Shown: positions 1 through 5,484, counted from the first letter of the stretch. The stretch is 9,527 nucleotides of DNA from an uncultured Pseudoxanthomonas sp. (GCA_937975725.1 CALJUL010000128.1:1-9527); one strand, 5' to 3'. Numbers and translations are program-made. Notes: generated by a model not told the origin, from the letters alone.

Positions 1-1
1 G

Positions 2-325
2 GAGTCCGACATCGTCATCATGGACTACCGGGTGCGCGGCTTCACCCGCGACGTGAAGGGCAAGAAGCACTACATCGACCACAAGATCAACTCGATCCAG
101 GACTTCCTGGCCAAGAACATCAAGTCGCGCTACGAGATGCTCGACGTGAACGTCTACCAGGAGAACATCTTCCACACGAAGATGCACCTGAAGGACTTCG
201 ACCTGGACAACTACCTGTTCGAGGAGAAGGCCAAGAACCTGTCGTTCAAGGAGCGCATGAAGATCGAGGCGCGCCTGAAGCGGGAGATCGAGGAGCTGTA
301 CCACGGGCGCAACCTGTCGGAATGA
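2..325 (+). CDS. speD: S-adenosylmethionine decarboxylase proenzyme, C-terminal part (5' truncated by window)
   Basis: Only the last 107 residues are present; the frame is open from base 2 and ends at TGA 323-325. SpeD decarboxylates S-adenosylmethionine to supply the aminopropyl group for spermidine in the cytoplasm. The visible part, including DYRVRGFTRDVKGKKHYIDH, FLAKNIKSRYEM, YQENIFHTKMHLKDFDLDNY and the end ELYHGRNLSE, matches my memory of the C-terminus of the about 264-residue gammaproteobacterial SpeD, especially the xanthomonad form. The self-cleaving Lys-Ser site that makes the pyruvoyl cofactor lies upstream of the window. The first ATG (base 20) is internal and is not the start. 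No convincing terminator separates it from the gdx leader, so some readthrough is possible. Identification is firm; the truncation is an edge effect. Confidence 0.95.
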   Translation, partial: ESDIVIMDYRVRGFTRDVKGKKHYIDHKINSIQDFLAKNIKSRYEMLDVNVYQENIFHTKMHLKDFDLDNYLFEEKAKNLSFKERMKIEARLKREIEELYHGRNLSE

Positions 326-346
326 CGGGTTGGCGGCGGCCGCGGG

Positions 347-378
347 TTACGCCCGGTTGGGGTGGCCTGCGCTAGTCT
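347..378 (+). promoter_or_regulatory. Possible weak promoter for the gdx riboswitch leader
   Basis: The riboswitch needs a start site between speD and base 393. The best -10 candidate is TAGTCT at 373-378, placing initiation near 385. The -35 is poor: TTACGC at 347-352 leaves a 20-bp spacer, and the 17-bp position reads CGCCCG. Transcription could instead run in from speD. Low confidence. Confidence 0.25.
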
Positions 379-392
379 GCCCGCACGAATAC

Positions 393-445
393 GGCGGGAC
401 GACCCGCCCGCGGCGCGAGCCGCGCACCAGGACCGACGGCGGTCC
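393..445 (+). ncRNA. Guanidine-II riboswitch aptamer (mini-ykkC), two ACGR hairpins
   Basis: Two perfect 6-bp hairpins with the class-defining ACGR tetraloops are visible. P1 is GGCGGG (393-398), loop ACGA (399-402), CCCGCC (403-408). P2 is GGACCG (430-435), loop ACGG (436-439), CGGTCC (440-445). A 21-nt linker joins them. In guanidine-II RNAs the two loops bind guanidinium and pair with each other through their central CG bases. The element lies 60 nt upstream of a gene for a Gdx-type SMR guanidinium exporter, the usual regulatory target of this class. Motif and context are independent and agree. The 3' strand of P2 is also the 5' strand of a terminator-like hairpin, listed separately, which suggests how the switch works. 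Confidence 0.9.
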
Positions 446-473
446 GGAACGCGAGTTCCGGGCCGTTTTGCTT
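440..473 (+). terminator. Terminator-like hairpin overlapping riboswitch P2 (expression platform)
   Basis: Bases 440-450 pair with 455-465 in an 11-bp GC-rich stem with one G-T wobble (443/462) and a GCGA tetraloop (451-454), followed by TTTTGCTT (466-473). Positions 440-445 are the same bases that close P2 of the guanidine aptamer, so the two hairpins exclude each other. Inference: without guanidine the terminator forms; ligand-stabilised P2 prevents it and gdx is transcribed. The U-tract is short, so termination may be partial. Confidence 0.65.
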
Positions 474-505
474 GATGGCCCGGGCATCAACCGAGGAGGT
501 GGCAT

Positions 506-826
506 ATGGCATGGGTCTATCTGGCGATGGCGGGCGTGCTGGAAGTGGTGTGGGCGGTGGGGCTGAAGTATTCGGAAGGCTTCAGCCGCCTGGTGCCCAG
601 CGTGGTCACGGTGGTGGCGACCGTGGCCAGCTTCTGGTTGCTGGCGGTGTCGTTGAAGTACATCCCGCTGGGGACGGGCTATGCCGTCTGGGTGGGCATC
701 GGCGCGGTCGGCACGGCGCTGGTCGGCATGTGGCTGTTCCAGGAGCCGGCCACCGTGGCGCGGTTGGTCTGCGTCGGCCTGATCGTGTCCGGCATCGTCG
801 GCCTGAAGCTGACCTCGCCGTCGTAG
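506..826 (+). CDS. gdx: Guanidinium exporter, SMR family (Gdx/SugE)
   Basis: This 106-residue protein is the normal size for a small multidrug resistance transporter and has four hydrophobic helices (about 3-22, 32-51, 58-77, 85-103). It works as an antiparallel dimer in the inner membrane, exchanging guanidinium for protons. Glu13 in LEVVWAVGLKY is the essential carboxylate. Gly10, Trp16, Ala17, Ser42, Tyr59, Ala60, Trp62 and Lys101 fit the Gdx subtype rather than broad-specificity EmrE/Qac pumps. Residue 39 is Thr, where I recall Met in characterised Gdx proteins. The ATG at 506 follows a strong GAGGAGGT (493-500) at 5-nt spacing. A guanidine-II riboswitch upstream supports the substrate independently. 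The TAG stop lies in the GTAG foot of a REP-like hairpin, and the gene converges on coq7. Confidence 0.95.
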   Translation: MAWVYLAMAGVLEVVWAVGLKYSEGFSRLVPSVVTVVATVASFWLLAVSLKYIPLGTGYAVWVGIGAVGTALVGMWLFQEPATVARLVCVGLIVSGIVGLKLTSPS

Positions 827-844
827 GGTGCGCTTCGGCGCACC
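823..844 (+). repeat. REP-like palindrome 1 (GTAG foot, plus orientation)
   Basis: GTAG (823-826) is followed by a perfect 7-bp stem, GGTGCGC (827-833) and GCGCACC (838-844), with a TTCG tetraloop. The TAG is the gdx stop codon. A GTAG foot plus short hairpin is the architecture of REP elements in Stenotrophomonas and relatives (SMAG type). It may also protect the mRNA 3' end or end transcription, though no T-run follows. Confidence 0.7.
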
Positions 845-908
845 GTGTCGATCCTTTGGGCGAAGCAACGGCTTGGCGAAGCGGCTTATGGGGGTGGGGC
901 ATGGCAGA

Positions 909-930
909 GGTGCGCCGGGGCGCACCCTGA
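909..930 (-). repeat. REP-like palindrome 2 (minus orientation, degenerate foot)
   Basis: The perfect stem GGTGCGC (909-915) / GCGCACC (920-926) with loop CGGG repeats the stem of palindrome 1. Read on the minus strand the 22-nt unit matches palindrome 1 at 18 of 22 positions; the foot reads TCAG instead of GTAG, and two loop bases differ. Confidence 0.65.
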
Positions 931-1047
931 GCCACGTCCCGGTTCCTCGGCCATGCGCAGTGGATTGCCGGAACGGCTTCGTCGTGCACCGTCGCGGACG
1001 CGGCATGGCGAAATGGGCCGGCCAGGGCGTGCCTCGCATCGGGCGAT

Positions 1048-1069
1048 GGTGCGCCGGGGCGGGCCCTAC
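1048..1069 (-). repeat. REP-like palindrome 3 (GTAG foot, minus orientation)
   Basis: The reverse complement of this 22-nt unit begins GTAGGG and ends GGCGCACC, matching palindrome 1 at 18 of 22 positions by my alignment. Two stem positions are mismatched, so the hairpin is weaker. Its GTAG includes the coq7 TAG stop. It is inverted relative to palindrome 1, so the pair brackets the convergent gdx/coq7 intergenic region. Confidence 0.6.
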
Positions 1070-1719
1070 AGCCGGTAGGCCACGGCCTTCATCAGCTTCG
1101 AGGCGGCGGCCATCAGGCCCGGGATGGGCGGTGGCAGGACGCGGGCGCCGGCCTGTTCGGCGTGCTCGGCGTGGCGGGCCTCGTCGGCCTTCATCACCGT
1201 GAGGATCTCGCGGCTGCGCAGGTCGGCGGGGGGCAGGGTTTCCAAGTGCTCGTCGAGGTGGGCCTCGACCTGGCGTTCGGTCTCGACCACGAAGCCCAGG
1301 CTCCAGCCGTCCCCGCGCAGGCCGGCCAGAGCGCCCAGCGCGTAGCTGCCGGCGTACCACAGCGGGTTGAACAGGCTGGGGCGGCTGTCCAGTTCGCGCA
1401 GGCGGTCGGCGCACCAGGCCAAGTGGTCGGTCTCCTCCTGGGCCGCTTCCAGCAGGTGCTGGCGGGTGGCGTCGTCACGGGCGACCGCGGCCTGCCCGAA
1501 GTACAGGCCCTGGGCGCAGACTTCGCCCACGTGGTTGATCCGCATCAGGCCGGCCGCATGCCGCTGTTCGTCGTCGTCCAACGCCACCTCGGGGGTGTCG
1601 CCGGCCGGGTTGGGGCGCTGCGCCGGGGGATTGCCGAAGACGGTGTCCAGGCCGCGCTGGGCCTCCACCAGCCAGCGGTCCAGGGGGGAGAAGATCCGCA
1701 TCGTGTCCATGCCGGCCAT
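1066..1719 (-). CDS. coq7: 2-polyprenyl-3-methyl-6-methoxy-1,4-benzoquinone monooxygenase (demethoxyubiquinone hydroxylase)
   Basis: Coq7 is a ferritin-like di-iron enzyme that carries out a late hydroxylation in ubiquinone synthesis at the inner membrane. The 217-residue product has the expected carboxylate/histidine pattern: Glu66 in INHVGEV, Glu96 and His99 in EETDHL, Glu148 (or Glu146) in VETERQVEAHL, and Glu180 and His183 in DEARHAEHA. The 30-residue gap between the first two Glu ligands equals that in human COQ7. The sequence closely resembles xanthomonad Coq7, including the end SKLMKAVAYRL. The start is uncertain: Met1 (1719), Met4 (1710) and Met7 (1701) all lack a clear Shine-Dalgarno; the upstream ATG is given. 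The gene diverges from rplM and converges on gdx. Confidence 0.93.
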   Translation of the reverse strand: MAGMDTMRIFSPLDRWLVEAQRGLDTVFGNPPAQRPNPAGDTPEVALDDDEQRHAAGLMRINHVGEVCAQGLYFGQAAVARDDATRQHLLEAAQEETDHLAWCADRLRELDSRPSLFNPLWYAGSYALGALAGLRGDGWSLGFVVETERQVEAHLDEHLETLPPADLRSREILTVMKADEARHAEHAEQAGARVLPPPIPGLMAAASKLMKAVAYRL

Positions 1720-1775
1720 TGTGCCGGCTGGCGCGGCCGGCGTCTGCCCGGCCGGGTGCCGCAGGAGCGGCCGGC

Positions 1776-1804
1776 TTGCAAGCGGTCGCGGAGCGGGCTA
1801 AAAT
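1776..1804 (+). promoter_or_regulatory. Sigma-70 promoter of the rplM-rpsI operon
   Basis: The -35 TTGCAA (1776-1781) and -10 TAAAAT (1799-1804) are separated by exactly 17 bp, the best promoter match in the window. Initiation is expected near 1811, giving a leader of about 83 nt. The -10 is flanked by an inverted repeat, GCGGG (1793-1797) and CCCGC (1805-1809). Confidence 0.85.
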
Positions 1805-1893
1805 CCCGCCTCTCCGCTGCACCCTTCACAACGCGTGGCAAAGTTCCTGCCGGGAAACCGCGGAATCCGCCCGACCAGACACACGAGATCCGC

Positions 1894-2322
1894 ATGACCA
1901 CCTTCACCGCCAAGTCCGAGACCGTCCAGCGCGACTGGTACGTCGTCGACGCCACCGGCAAGACGCTCGGCCGCCTCTCCACCGAGCTGGCCCGCCGCCT
2001 CCGCGGCAAGCACAAGCCCGTTTATACCCCGCACGTCGACACCGGCGATTACCTGGTGGTGATCAACGCCGAGAAGATCCACGTGACCGGCAACAAGCTG
2101 GCGGACAAGAAGTACCACCGCTTCACCGGCTACATCGGCAACCTGAAGACCGAGACCCTGGCGCAGGCGTTGGAGCGCCACCCGGAGCGCGTCATCGAAA
2201 CCGCCGTCAAGGGCATGCTGCCGAAGGGCCCGCTGGGCCGCGACATGTACCGCAAGCTCAAGGTCTACGCCGGCCCGAACCATCCGCACGCCGCCCAGCA
2301 GCCGCAGGTCCTGGACATCTAA
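1894..2322 (+). CDS. rplM: 50S ribosomal protein L13
   Basis: L13 is an early-assembling protein of the large ribosomal subunit that binds 23S rRNA. The 142-residue product equals the usual length of bacterial L13 and has the family's hallmarks: RDWYVVDATGKTLGRLST, YTPHVDTGDYLVVINAEKI, VTGNKLADKKYHRFTGY, KGMLPKGPLGR and YAGPNHPH near the end. The ATG at 1894 is chosen because the L13 family begins here; the frame continues far upstream, but that part is antisense to coq7. Only a weak GAGA precedes the start. rpsI begins 2 nt after the stop, the standard rplM-rpsI operon. L13 is known to repress its own operon in E. coli; the leader may hold the target, but I cannot show it. Confidence 0.98.
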   Translation: MTTFTAKSETVQRDWYVVDATGKTLGRLSTELARRLRGKHKPVYTPHVDTGDYLVVINAEKIHVTGNKLADKKYHRFTGYIGNLKTETLAQALERHPERVIETAVKGMLPKGPLGRDMYRKLKVYAGPNHPHAAQQPQVLDI

Positions 2323-2324
2323 TC

Positions 2325-2717
2325 ATGGCTATCACTCAGAACTACGGCACCGGCCGTCGCAAGTCCTCCACCGCCCGCGTGTTCCTGCGCAAGGGTTCCG
2401 GCAACATCACGGTCAACGGTCGTCCGCTGGACGAGTTCTTCGGCCGCGAGACCGGCCGCATGATCGTGCGCCAGCCGCTGGAGCTGACCAAGCACACCGA
2501 AAGCTTCGACATCACCGTCACCACCACCGGCGGCGGCATCACCGGCCAAGCCGGCGCCATCCGCCTGGGCATCGCCCGTGCGCTGGTGGAGTACGACGAG
2601 ACTCTGAAGTCCGACCTGCGCAAGGCCGGCTTCATGACCCGCGACGCCCGTGAGGTCGAGCGCAAGAAGGTCGGTCTGCACAAGGCCCGCCGTGCAACCC
2701 AGTTCTCGAAGCGCTAA
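2325..2717 (+). CDS. rpsI: 30S ribosomal protein S9
   Basis: S9 belongs to the head of the small ribosomal subunit; its C-terminal tail reaches the P-site tRNA. The 130-residue product has the classic start (NYGTGRRKSSTARVFL), the GGGITGQAGAIRLGIARAL core and the universal basic tail ending SKR. It starts 2 nt after the rplM stop with no strong Shine-Dalgarno, which suggests translational coupling to rplM. The tail region also carries a candidate promoter for the downstream tRNA, whose -10 includes the rpsI stop codon. Identification is unambiguous. Confidence 0.98.
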   Translation: MAITQNYGTGRRKSSTARVFLRKGSGNITVNGRPLDEFFGRETGRMIVRQPLELTKHTESFDITVTTTGGGITGQAGAIRLGIARALVEYDETLKSDLRKAGFMTRDAREVERKKVGLHKARRATQFSKR

Positions 2718-2720
2718 CAT
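2692..2720 (+). promoter_or_regulatory. Candidate promoter for tRNA-Gln inside the end of rpsI
   Basis: GTGCAA (2692-2697) and TAACAT (2715-2720) are 17 bp apart, the same layout as the rplM promoter (TTGCAA/TAAAAT). The -10 contains the rpsI stop TAA. Initiation near 2727 would give a 12-nt tRNA leader. The tRNA could also be cut from the rplM-rpsI transcript. Confidence 0.45.
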
Positions 2721-2738
2721 AGGCTCCGCTGCTTACAC

Positions 2739-2813
2739 AGCCCCGTCGCCAAGCGGTAAGGCACCTGACTCTGACTCAGGCATTCGGTGGTTCGAATCCA
2801 TCCGGGGCTGCCA
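2739..2813 (+). tRNA. tRNA-Gln (anticodon CTG)
   Basis: A complete cloverleaf can be drawn. The 7-bp acceptor is AGCCCCG (2739-2745) with CGGGGCT (2803-2809); the D-stem is GCC/GGC; the anticodon stem is CCTGA/TCAGG with loop CTCTGAC, giving anticodon CTG at 2771-2773. The T-arm has loop TTCGAAT (2791-2797) and one G-T pair. Discriminator G (2810) and an encoded CCA (2811-2813) follow. The D-arm GCCAAGCGGTAAGGC matches E. coli tRNA-Gln. It reads CAG, the main Gln codon in this GC-rich genome. It lies 21 nt after rpsI and is followed by a terminator. Confidence 0.97.
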
Positions 2814-2834
2814 ATCCGACGTCCACTGGACATC

Positions 2835-2868
2835 CGCGAAAGCCCGCCCCTGGCGGGTTTTCGCGTTT
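2835..2868 (+). terminator. Rho-independent terminator after rpsI/tRNA-Gln
   Basis: Bases 2835-2848 pair with 2852-2865 in a 14-bp stem with one G-T wobble and a 3-nt loop, CCT. The core GCCCGCC/GGCGGG is followed by TTTT inside the outer stem (2858-2861), and TTT follows the whole hairpin. The matching GAAA upstream makes it partly bidirectional. It closes the rplM-rpsI-tRNA unit just before the dioxygenase gene. Confidence 0.85.
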
Positions 2869-2881
2869 GAGGGCCCTGCCG

Positions 2882-3628
2882 ATGGTTGCCTTGTTCCAAC
2901 CTCCGTTCTGCTCTCCGGACCGGCTGCTGCCGCACATGCGCGCGCGCGGCTACGCCGTGCTGGCGCCCGCCGCGATGGCTGAGGCAGCGGGCGTCGAGCT
3001 CGCTGCGCTGGACGGGCTGGTCGATAGCTGGGATCGCCTGGAGCCGGACGGCTACCTCAAGGACGGCGGCCGCTACCGGCGCCGGCGGCATTCCTGCTTC
3101 GTCGTCGGCGTGGAAGAGGTGCAGCAGGCGCCGCACCGCGCGCACTGGCAGTCGCTGGACTACAACGCCCTGCACGGCGGCATGCAGCGCTGGTTCGAGC
3201 CGGTCGAGCCGGCAGTGGCCGCGGCGCCCGCGTGGCGCCATCTGCTGCTGGGCCTGGGCCGTTGCTGCTCGGCGCTCAAGGGCGAGCGCCCCTGGTACGT
3301 GGAAGCGCACCAGTTCCGCATCGACACCACCGACGGCATCGGCCGCCCGACCCCGGAAGGCGCGCACCGCGACGGCGTCGATTTCGTCGCGGTGCTGCTG
3401 GTCGGGCGGTACGGCATCAAGGGCGGCGAGACGCGCGTGTTCGCCGCCGACGGGCCCGACGGCCAGCGGTTCACCCTGGAGGCGCCGTGGTCGCTGCTGT
3501 TCCTGGACGACGAGCGGGTGATCCACGAATCCACCCCGATCCAGCCGCTGGACGGCACCGGCCACCGCGATACGCTGGTGCTGACGTACCGGGCGGGTGG
3601 GTTCCAGGGCGATCCGCAGGCGCTGTGA
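2882..3628 (+). CDS. 2OG-Fe(II) dioxygenase family protein (PF10014-like), substrate unknown
   Basis: The 248-residue product resembles the 2OG-Fe dioxygenase group that includes bacterial free-amino-acid hydroxylases such as isoleucine 4-hydroxylase. Those enzymes use 2-oxoglutarate, O2 and Fe(II) to hydroxylate small molecules. The iron triad appears as His162-x-Asp164 in PEGAHRDGVDF and His215 in RVIHESTPI. A GGET segment (about 181-184) and GHRDTLVLTYR near the end, whose Arg may hold 2-oxoglutarate, fit the fold. No signal peptide is seen. The ATG at 2882 has GAGGG (2869-2873) at good spacing; an in-frame TTG at 2867 lies in the preceding terminator and is rejected. The gene lies 82 nt upstream of the fumarylacetoacetate hydrolase gene, but a likely operator sits between them, so a shared pathway is unproven. 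Family firm, substrate unknown. Confidence 0.8.
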   Translation: MVALFQPPFCSPDRLLPHMRARGYAVLAPAAMAEAAGVELAALDGLVDSWDRLEPDGYLKDGGRYRRRRHSCFVVGVEEVQQAPHRAHWQSLDYNALHGGMQRWFEPVEPAVAAAPAWRHLLLGLGRCCSALKGERPWYVEAHQFRIDTTDGIGRPTPEGAHRDGVDFVAVLLVGRYGIKGGETRVFAADGPDGQRFTLEAPWSLLFLDDERVIHESTPIQPLDGTGHRDTLVLTYRAGGFQGDPQAL

Positions 3629-3656
3629 AGCGGCGCACCTGCCTGCTGGGCGGTCA

Positions 3657-3677
3657 ATTGGTTACCATTGAAACCAA
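3657..3677 (+). promoter_or_regulatory. Palindromic operator candidate upstream of the fumarylacetoacetate hydrolase gene
   Basis: TTGGTT (3658-3663) and AACCAA (3672-3677) form a perfect inverted repeat with an 8-nt spacer, 33 nt upstream of the ATG at 3711. It overlaps a TACCAT (3663-3668) that could serve as a -10, with no good -35. Its size and position suit a dimeric repressor (MarR- or IclR-type regulators control homogentisate genes elsewhere). The regulator is not in the window. Confidence 0.45.
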
Positions 3678-3710
3678 GGCGCGCAGGCGCCGTCATTTTC
3701 TGGAGTGGCG

Positions 3711-4700
3711 ATGAAGCTGGGTTCCCTGAAGGAAGGCGGGCGCGACGGCACGCTGATCGTGGTGTCCCGCGACCTGGCGCGGGCGGTGCGCGCGACCGGG
3801 ATCGCGCCGACGCTGCAGCGTGCGCTGGAGGACTGGAGCAACATCGCGCCGCGCCTCAACGCGCTGTACGCGTCGCTCAACGCCGACGACGCCGACAGCG
3901 CCTTCGACGTGGATTTCCTGGCGCTGGCCGCGCCGCTTCCGCGCGCCTACGAATTCGTCGACGGCAGCGCCTACCTGCCGCACGTGGAGCGCGTGCGCCG
4001 CGCCCGCAACGCGGAAGTGCCGGAAAGCTTCTACACCGATCCGCTGATGTACCAGGCCACCAGTGCGGGCTTCCTGGGCCCGCGCGATCCGGTGAAGGTG
4101 GTCAGCGAGGACTACGGCATCGACCTGGAGGCCGAGATCGTCGTCGTCACCGACGACGTGCCGATGGCGGTGACGCCGGAACAGGCCGCCGGCCACATCC
4201 AGCTCATCGGCCTGGTCAACGACGTCTCGCTGCGCAACCTGATCCCGCCGGAACTGGCCAAGGGTTTCGGTTTCCTGCAATCCAAGCCGCGCTCGGCGCT
4301 GTCGCCGGTGTTCGTGACCCCGGACGAGCTGGGCGACGCCTGGCAGGGCAACAAGGTGCACCTGCCGCTGCTCACCCACATCAACGGAGAATGGTTCGGC
4401 GCGCCCGAGGCCGGGGTGGACATGCAGTTCGACTTCGCCCAACTGGTGGCGCACGCGGCCAAGACCCGGCCGCTGTCGGCGGGCACGATCGTCGGCTCCG
4501 GCACCATCGCCAACGAGGACACGTCCAAGGGCGCGTCCTGCTTCGCCGAGAAGCGGACGGTGGAGACCCTGCGCGACGGCAAGCCGTCCACGCCGTTCAT
4601 GGCGTTCGGCGACGTAGTGCGCATCGAGATGAACGACCGTGACGGTCGTCCCATTTTTGGTGTGATCGAGCAGAGGATCGAGGCCCAGCCCTTGCCATGA
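3711..4700 (+). CDS. Fumarylacetoacetate hydrolase family protein (probable fumarylacetoacetase)
   Basis: This 329-residue protein has an N-terminal domain followed by the FAH catalytic fold. Fumarylacetoacetase splits fumarylacetoacetate to fumarate and acetoacetate, the last step of tyrosine/phenylalanine breakdown. Probable metal ligands are Asp110 (FYTDPLMYQATS), Glu140 and Glu142 (DLEAEIVVV) and Asp171 (LVNDVSLRN). Family signatures SKP (191-193) and GSGTIANED (262-270) are present. The ATG at 3711 follows TGGAG (3701-3705) at 5-nt spacing; an in-frame GTG at 3705 overlaps that site. maiA, the preceding step, lies downstream after 102 nt, which strongly supports fumarylacetoacetase over other family members such as acylpyruvases. 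Other names would be fah or fahA. Regulation is probably through the palindrome at 3658-3677. Confidence 0.9.
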   Translation: MKLGSLKEGGRDGTLIVVSRDLARAVRATGIAPTLQRALEDWSNIAPRLNALYASLNADDADSAFDVDFLALAAPLPRAYEFVDGSAYLPHVERVRRARNAEVPESFYTDPLMYQATSAGFLGPRDPVKVVSEDYGIDLEAEIVVVTDDVPMAVTPEQAAGHIQLIGLVNDVSLRNLIPPELAKGFGFLQSKPRSALSPVFVTPDELGDAWQGNKVHLPLLTHINGEWFGAPEAGVDMQFDFAQLVAHAAKTRPLSAGTIVGSGTIANEDTSKGASCFAEKRTVETLRDGKPSTPFMAFGDVVRIEMNDRDGRPIFGVIEQRIEAQPLP

Positions 4701-4802
4701 GGCCCGCCCCGGCCCAGTGTGGGTAAACCCGGATATCGGGCGTGGGGCAGGACATGGACGGGAAACGGACGAACGGGGCGCAAACCGCAGGGGGCGGGTT
4801 GC

Positions 4803-5462
4803 ATGGCTGAGCAATTGCGGCTGTATTCGTACTGGCGGTCCAGCGCCGCCTATCGCGTGCGTATCGGATTGAACCTCAAGGGGCTGGCCTACGAGACCGC
4901 CCCGGTGCACCTCGTCCGCGACGGCGGCCAGCAGCACAGCCCGGACTACGCGGCGCGCAATCCCCAGCACATGGTGCCCACGCTCCAGCACGGCGCCCGC
5001 GTGATCCGCCAGTCGCTGGCGATCCTGGAATACCTGGACGAAGCCTGGCCGTCGCCGCGCCTGCTGCCGATGACCGCGCGCGACCGGGCGCGCGTGCGCG
5101 CGCTGGCCCAGGTCGTGGCCTGCGACATCCACCCGCTGAACAACCTGCGCGTGCTGCAGTACTTCGACACCACCTGGAACGTGCCGCAGGCCGAGCGCGA
5201 CGACTGGGTGAAGCACTGGATCGTCGAGGGCTTCGAGGCCATGGAATCCCTGCTGGCCGGAGATGCGGCGACCGGCACGTTCTGCCATGGGCAGACCCCG
5301 GGGCTGGCCGATTGCTGCCTGGTGCCGCAGGTGTTCAACGCGCGCCGCTTCGGCGTGGACATGGCGGCGTTCCCGACCATCGTCCGGATCGAACAGGCCT
5401 GCCTAGCGCTGCCCGCGTTCGACAGGGCGCGCCCGGAGAACCAGCCGGACGCGCAGGCATAG
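4803..5462 (+). CDS. maiA: Maleylacetoacetate isomerase (zeta-class glutathione transferase)
   Basis: MaiA uses glutathione to isomerise maleylacetoacetate to fumarylacetoacetate in the cytoplasm, directly before the hydrolase encoded upstream. The 219-residue length is typical. The zeta-class active-site segment is SSAAYRVRIGLNLKG (13-27), with Ser13/Ser14 and Ala15 where eukaryotic enzymes have Cys. Glutathione-binding elements follow: NPQHMVP (53-59, cis-Pro59) and QSLAILEYLDE (70-80). The rest is the helical C-terminal domain, including DIHPLNNLRVLQY and GQTPGLADCCLVPQV. The ATG at 4803 has AGGGGG (4789-4794) at 8-nt spacing; in-frame codons back to a GTG at 4719 lack family similarity. 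It is probably cotranscribed with the hydrolase gene and converges on pilU. Confidence 0.95.
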   Translation: MAEQLRLYSYWRSSAAYRVRIGLNLKGLAYETAPVHLVRDGGQQHSPDYAARNPQHMVPTLQHGARVIRQSLAILEYLDEAWPSPRLLPMTARDRARVRALAQVVACDIHPLNNLRVLQYFDTTWNVPQAERDDWVKHWIVEGFEAMESLLAGDAATGTFCHGQTPGLADCCLVPQVFNARRFGVDMAAFPTIVRIEQACLALPAFDRARPENQPDAQA

Positions 5463-5467
5463 CAGGC

Positions 5468-5484
5468 CGGCGGCCACGCCGCCG
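5468..5484. terminator. Short GC hairpin between convergent maiA and pilU
   Basis: CGGCGGC (5468-5474) and GCCGCCG (5478-5484) form a perfect 7-bp stem with loop CAC in the 30-nt gap between the two stop codons. It is symmetrical and could stop both transcripts, but neither side has a T-run. Confidence 0.35.

Noticed and set aside
859..886. Short direct repeat (GGCGAAGC...GGCTT twice) in the gdx-coq7 gap
   Set aside because: The copies are short, differ by a small indel, and are compatible with chance in GC-rich DNA; I do not treat them as a separate element.
347..1414. 355-codon minus-strand open frame across gdx and coq7
   Set aside because: It overlaps two well-supported genes in other frames and the translation is Arg/Pro/Gly-rich low-complexity sequence typical of shadow frames in GC-rich DNA.
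1162..1893. Long upstream extension of the rplM frame
   Set aside because: It is antisense to coq7, passes through the rplM promoter and has no similarity to L13; L13 has its conserved start at 1894.
2867..2881. TTG start for the dioxygenase, five codons upstream
   Set aside because: It lies in the T-tract of the tRNA terminator, and the ATG at 2882 has a well-spaced GAGGG.
3693..5288. 531-codon minus-strand open frame opposite the FAH-family gene and maiA
   Set aside because: Complete antisense overlap with two genes whose catalytic motifs are intact; the composition is His/Arg/Gly-rich shadow sequence.
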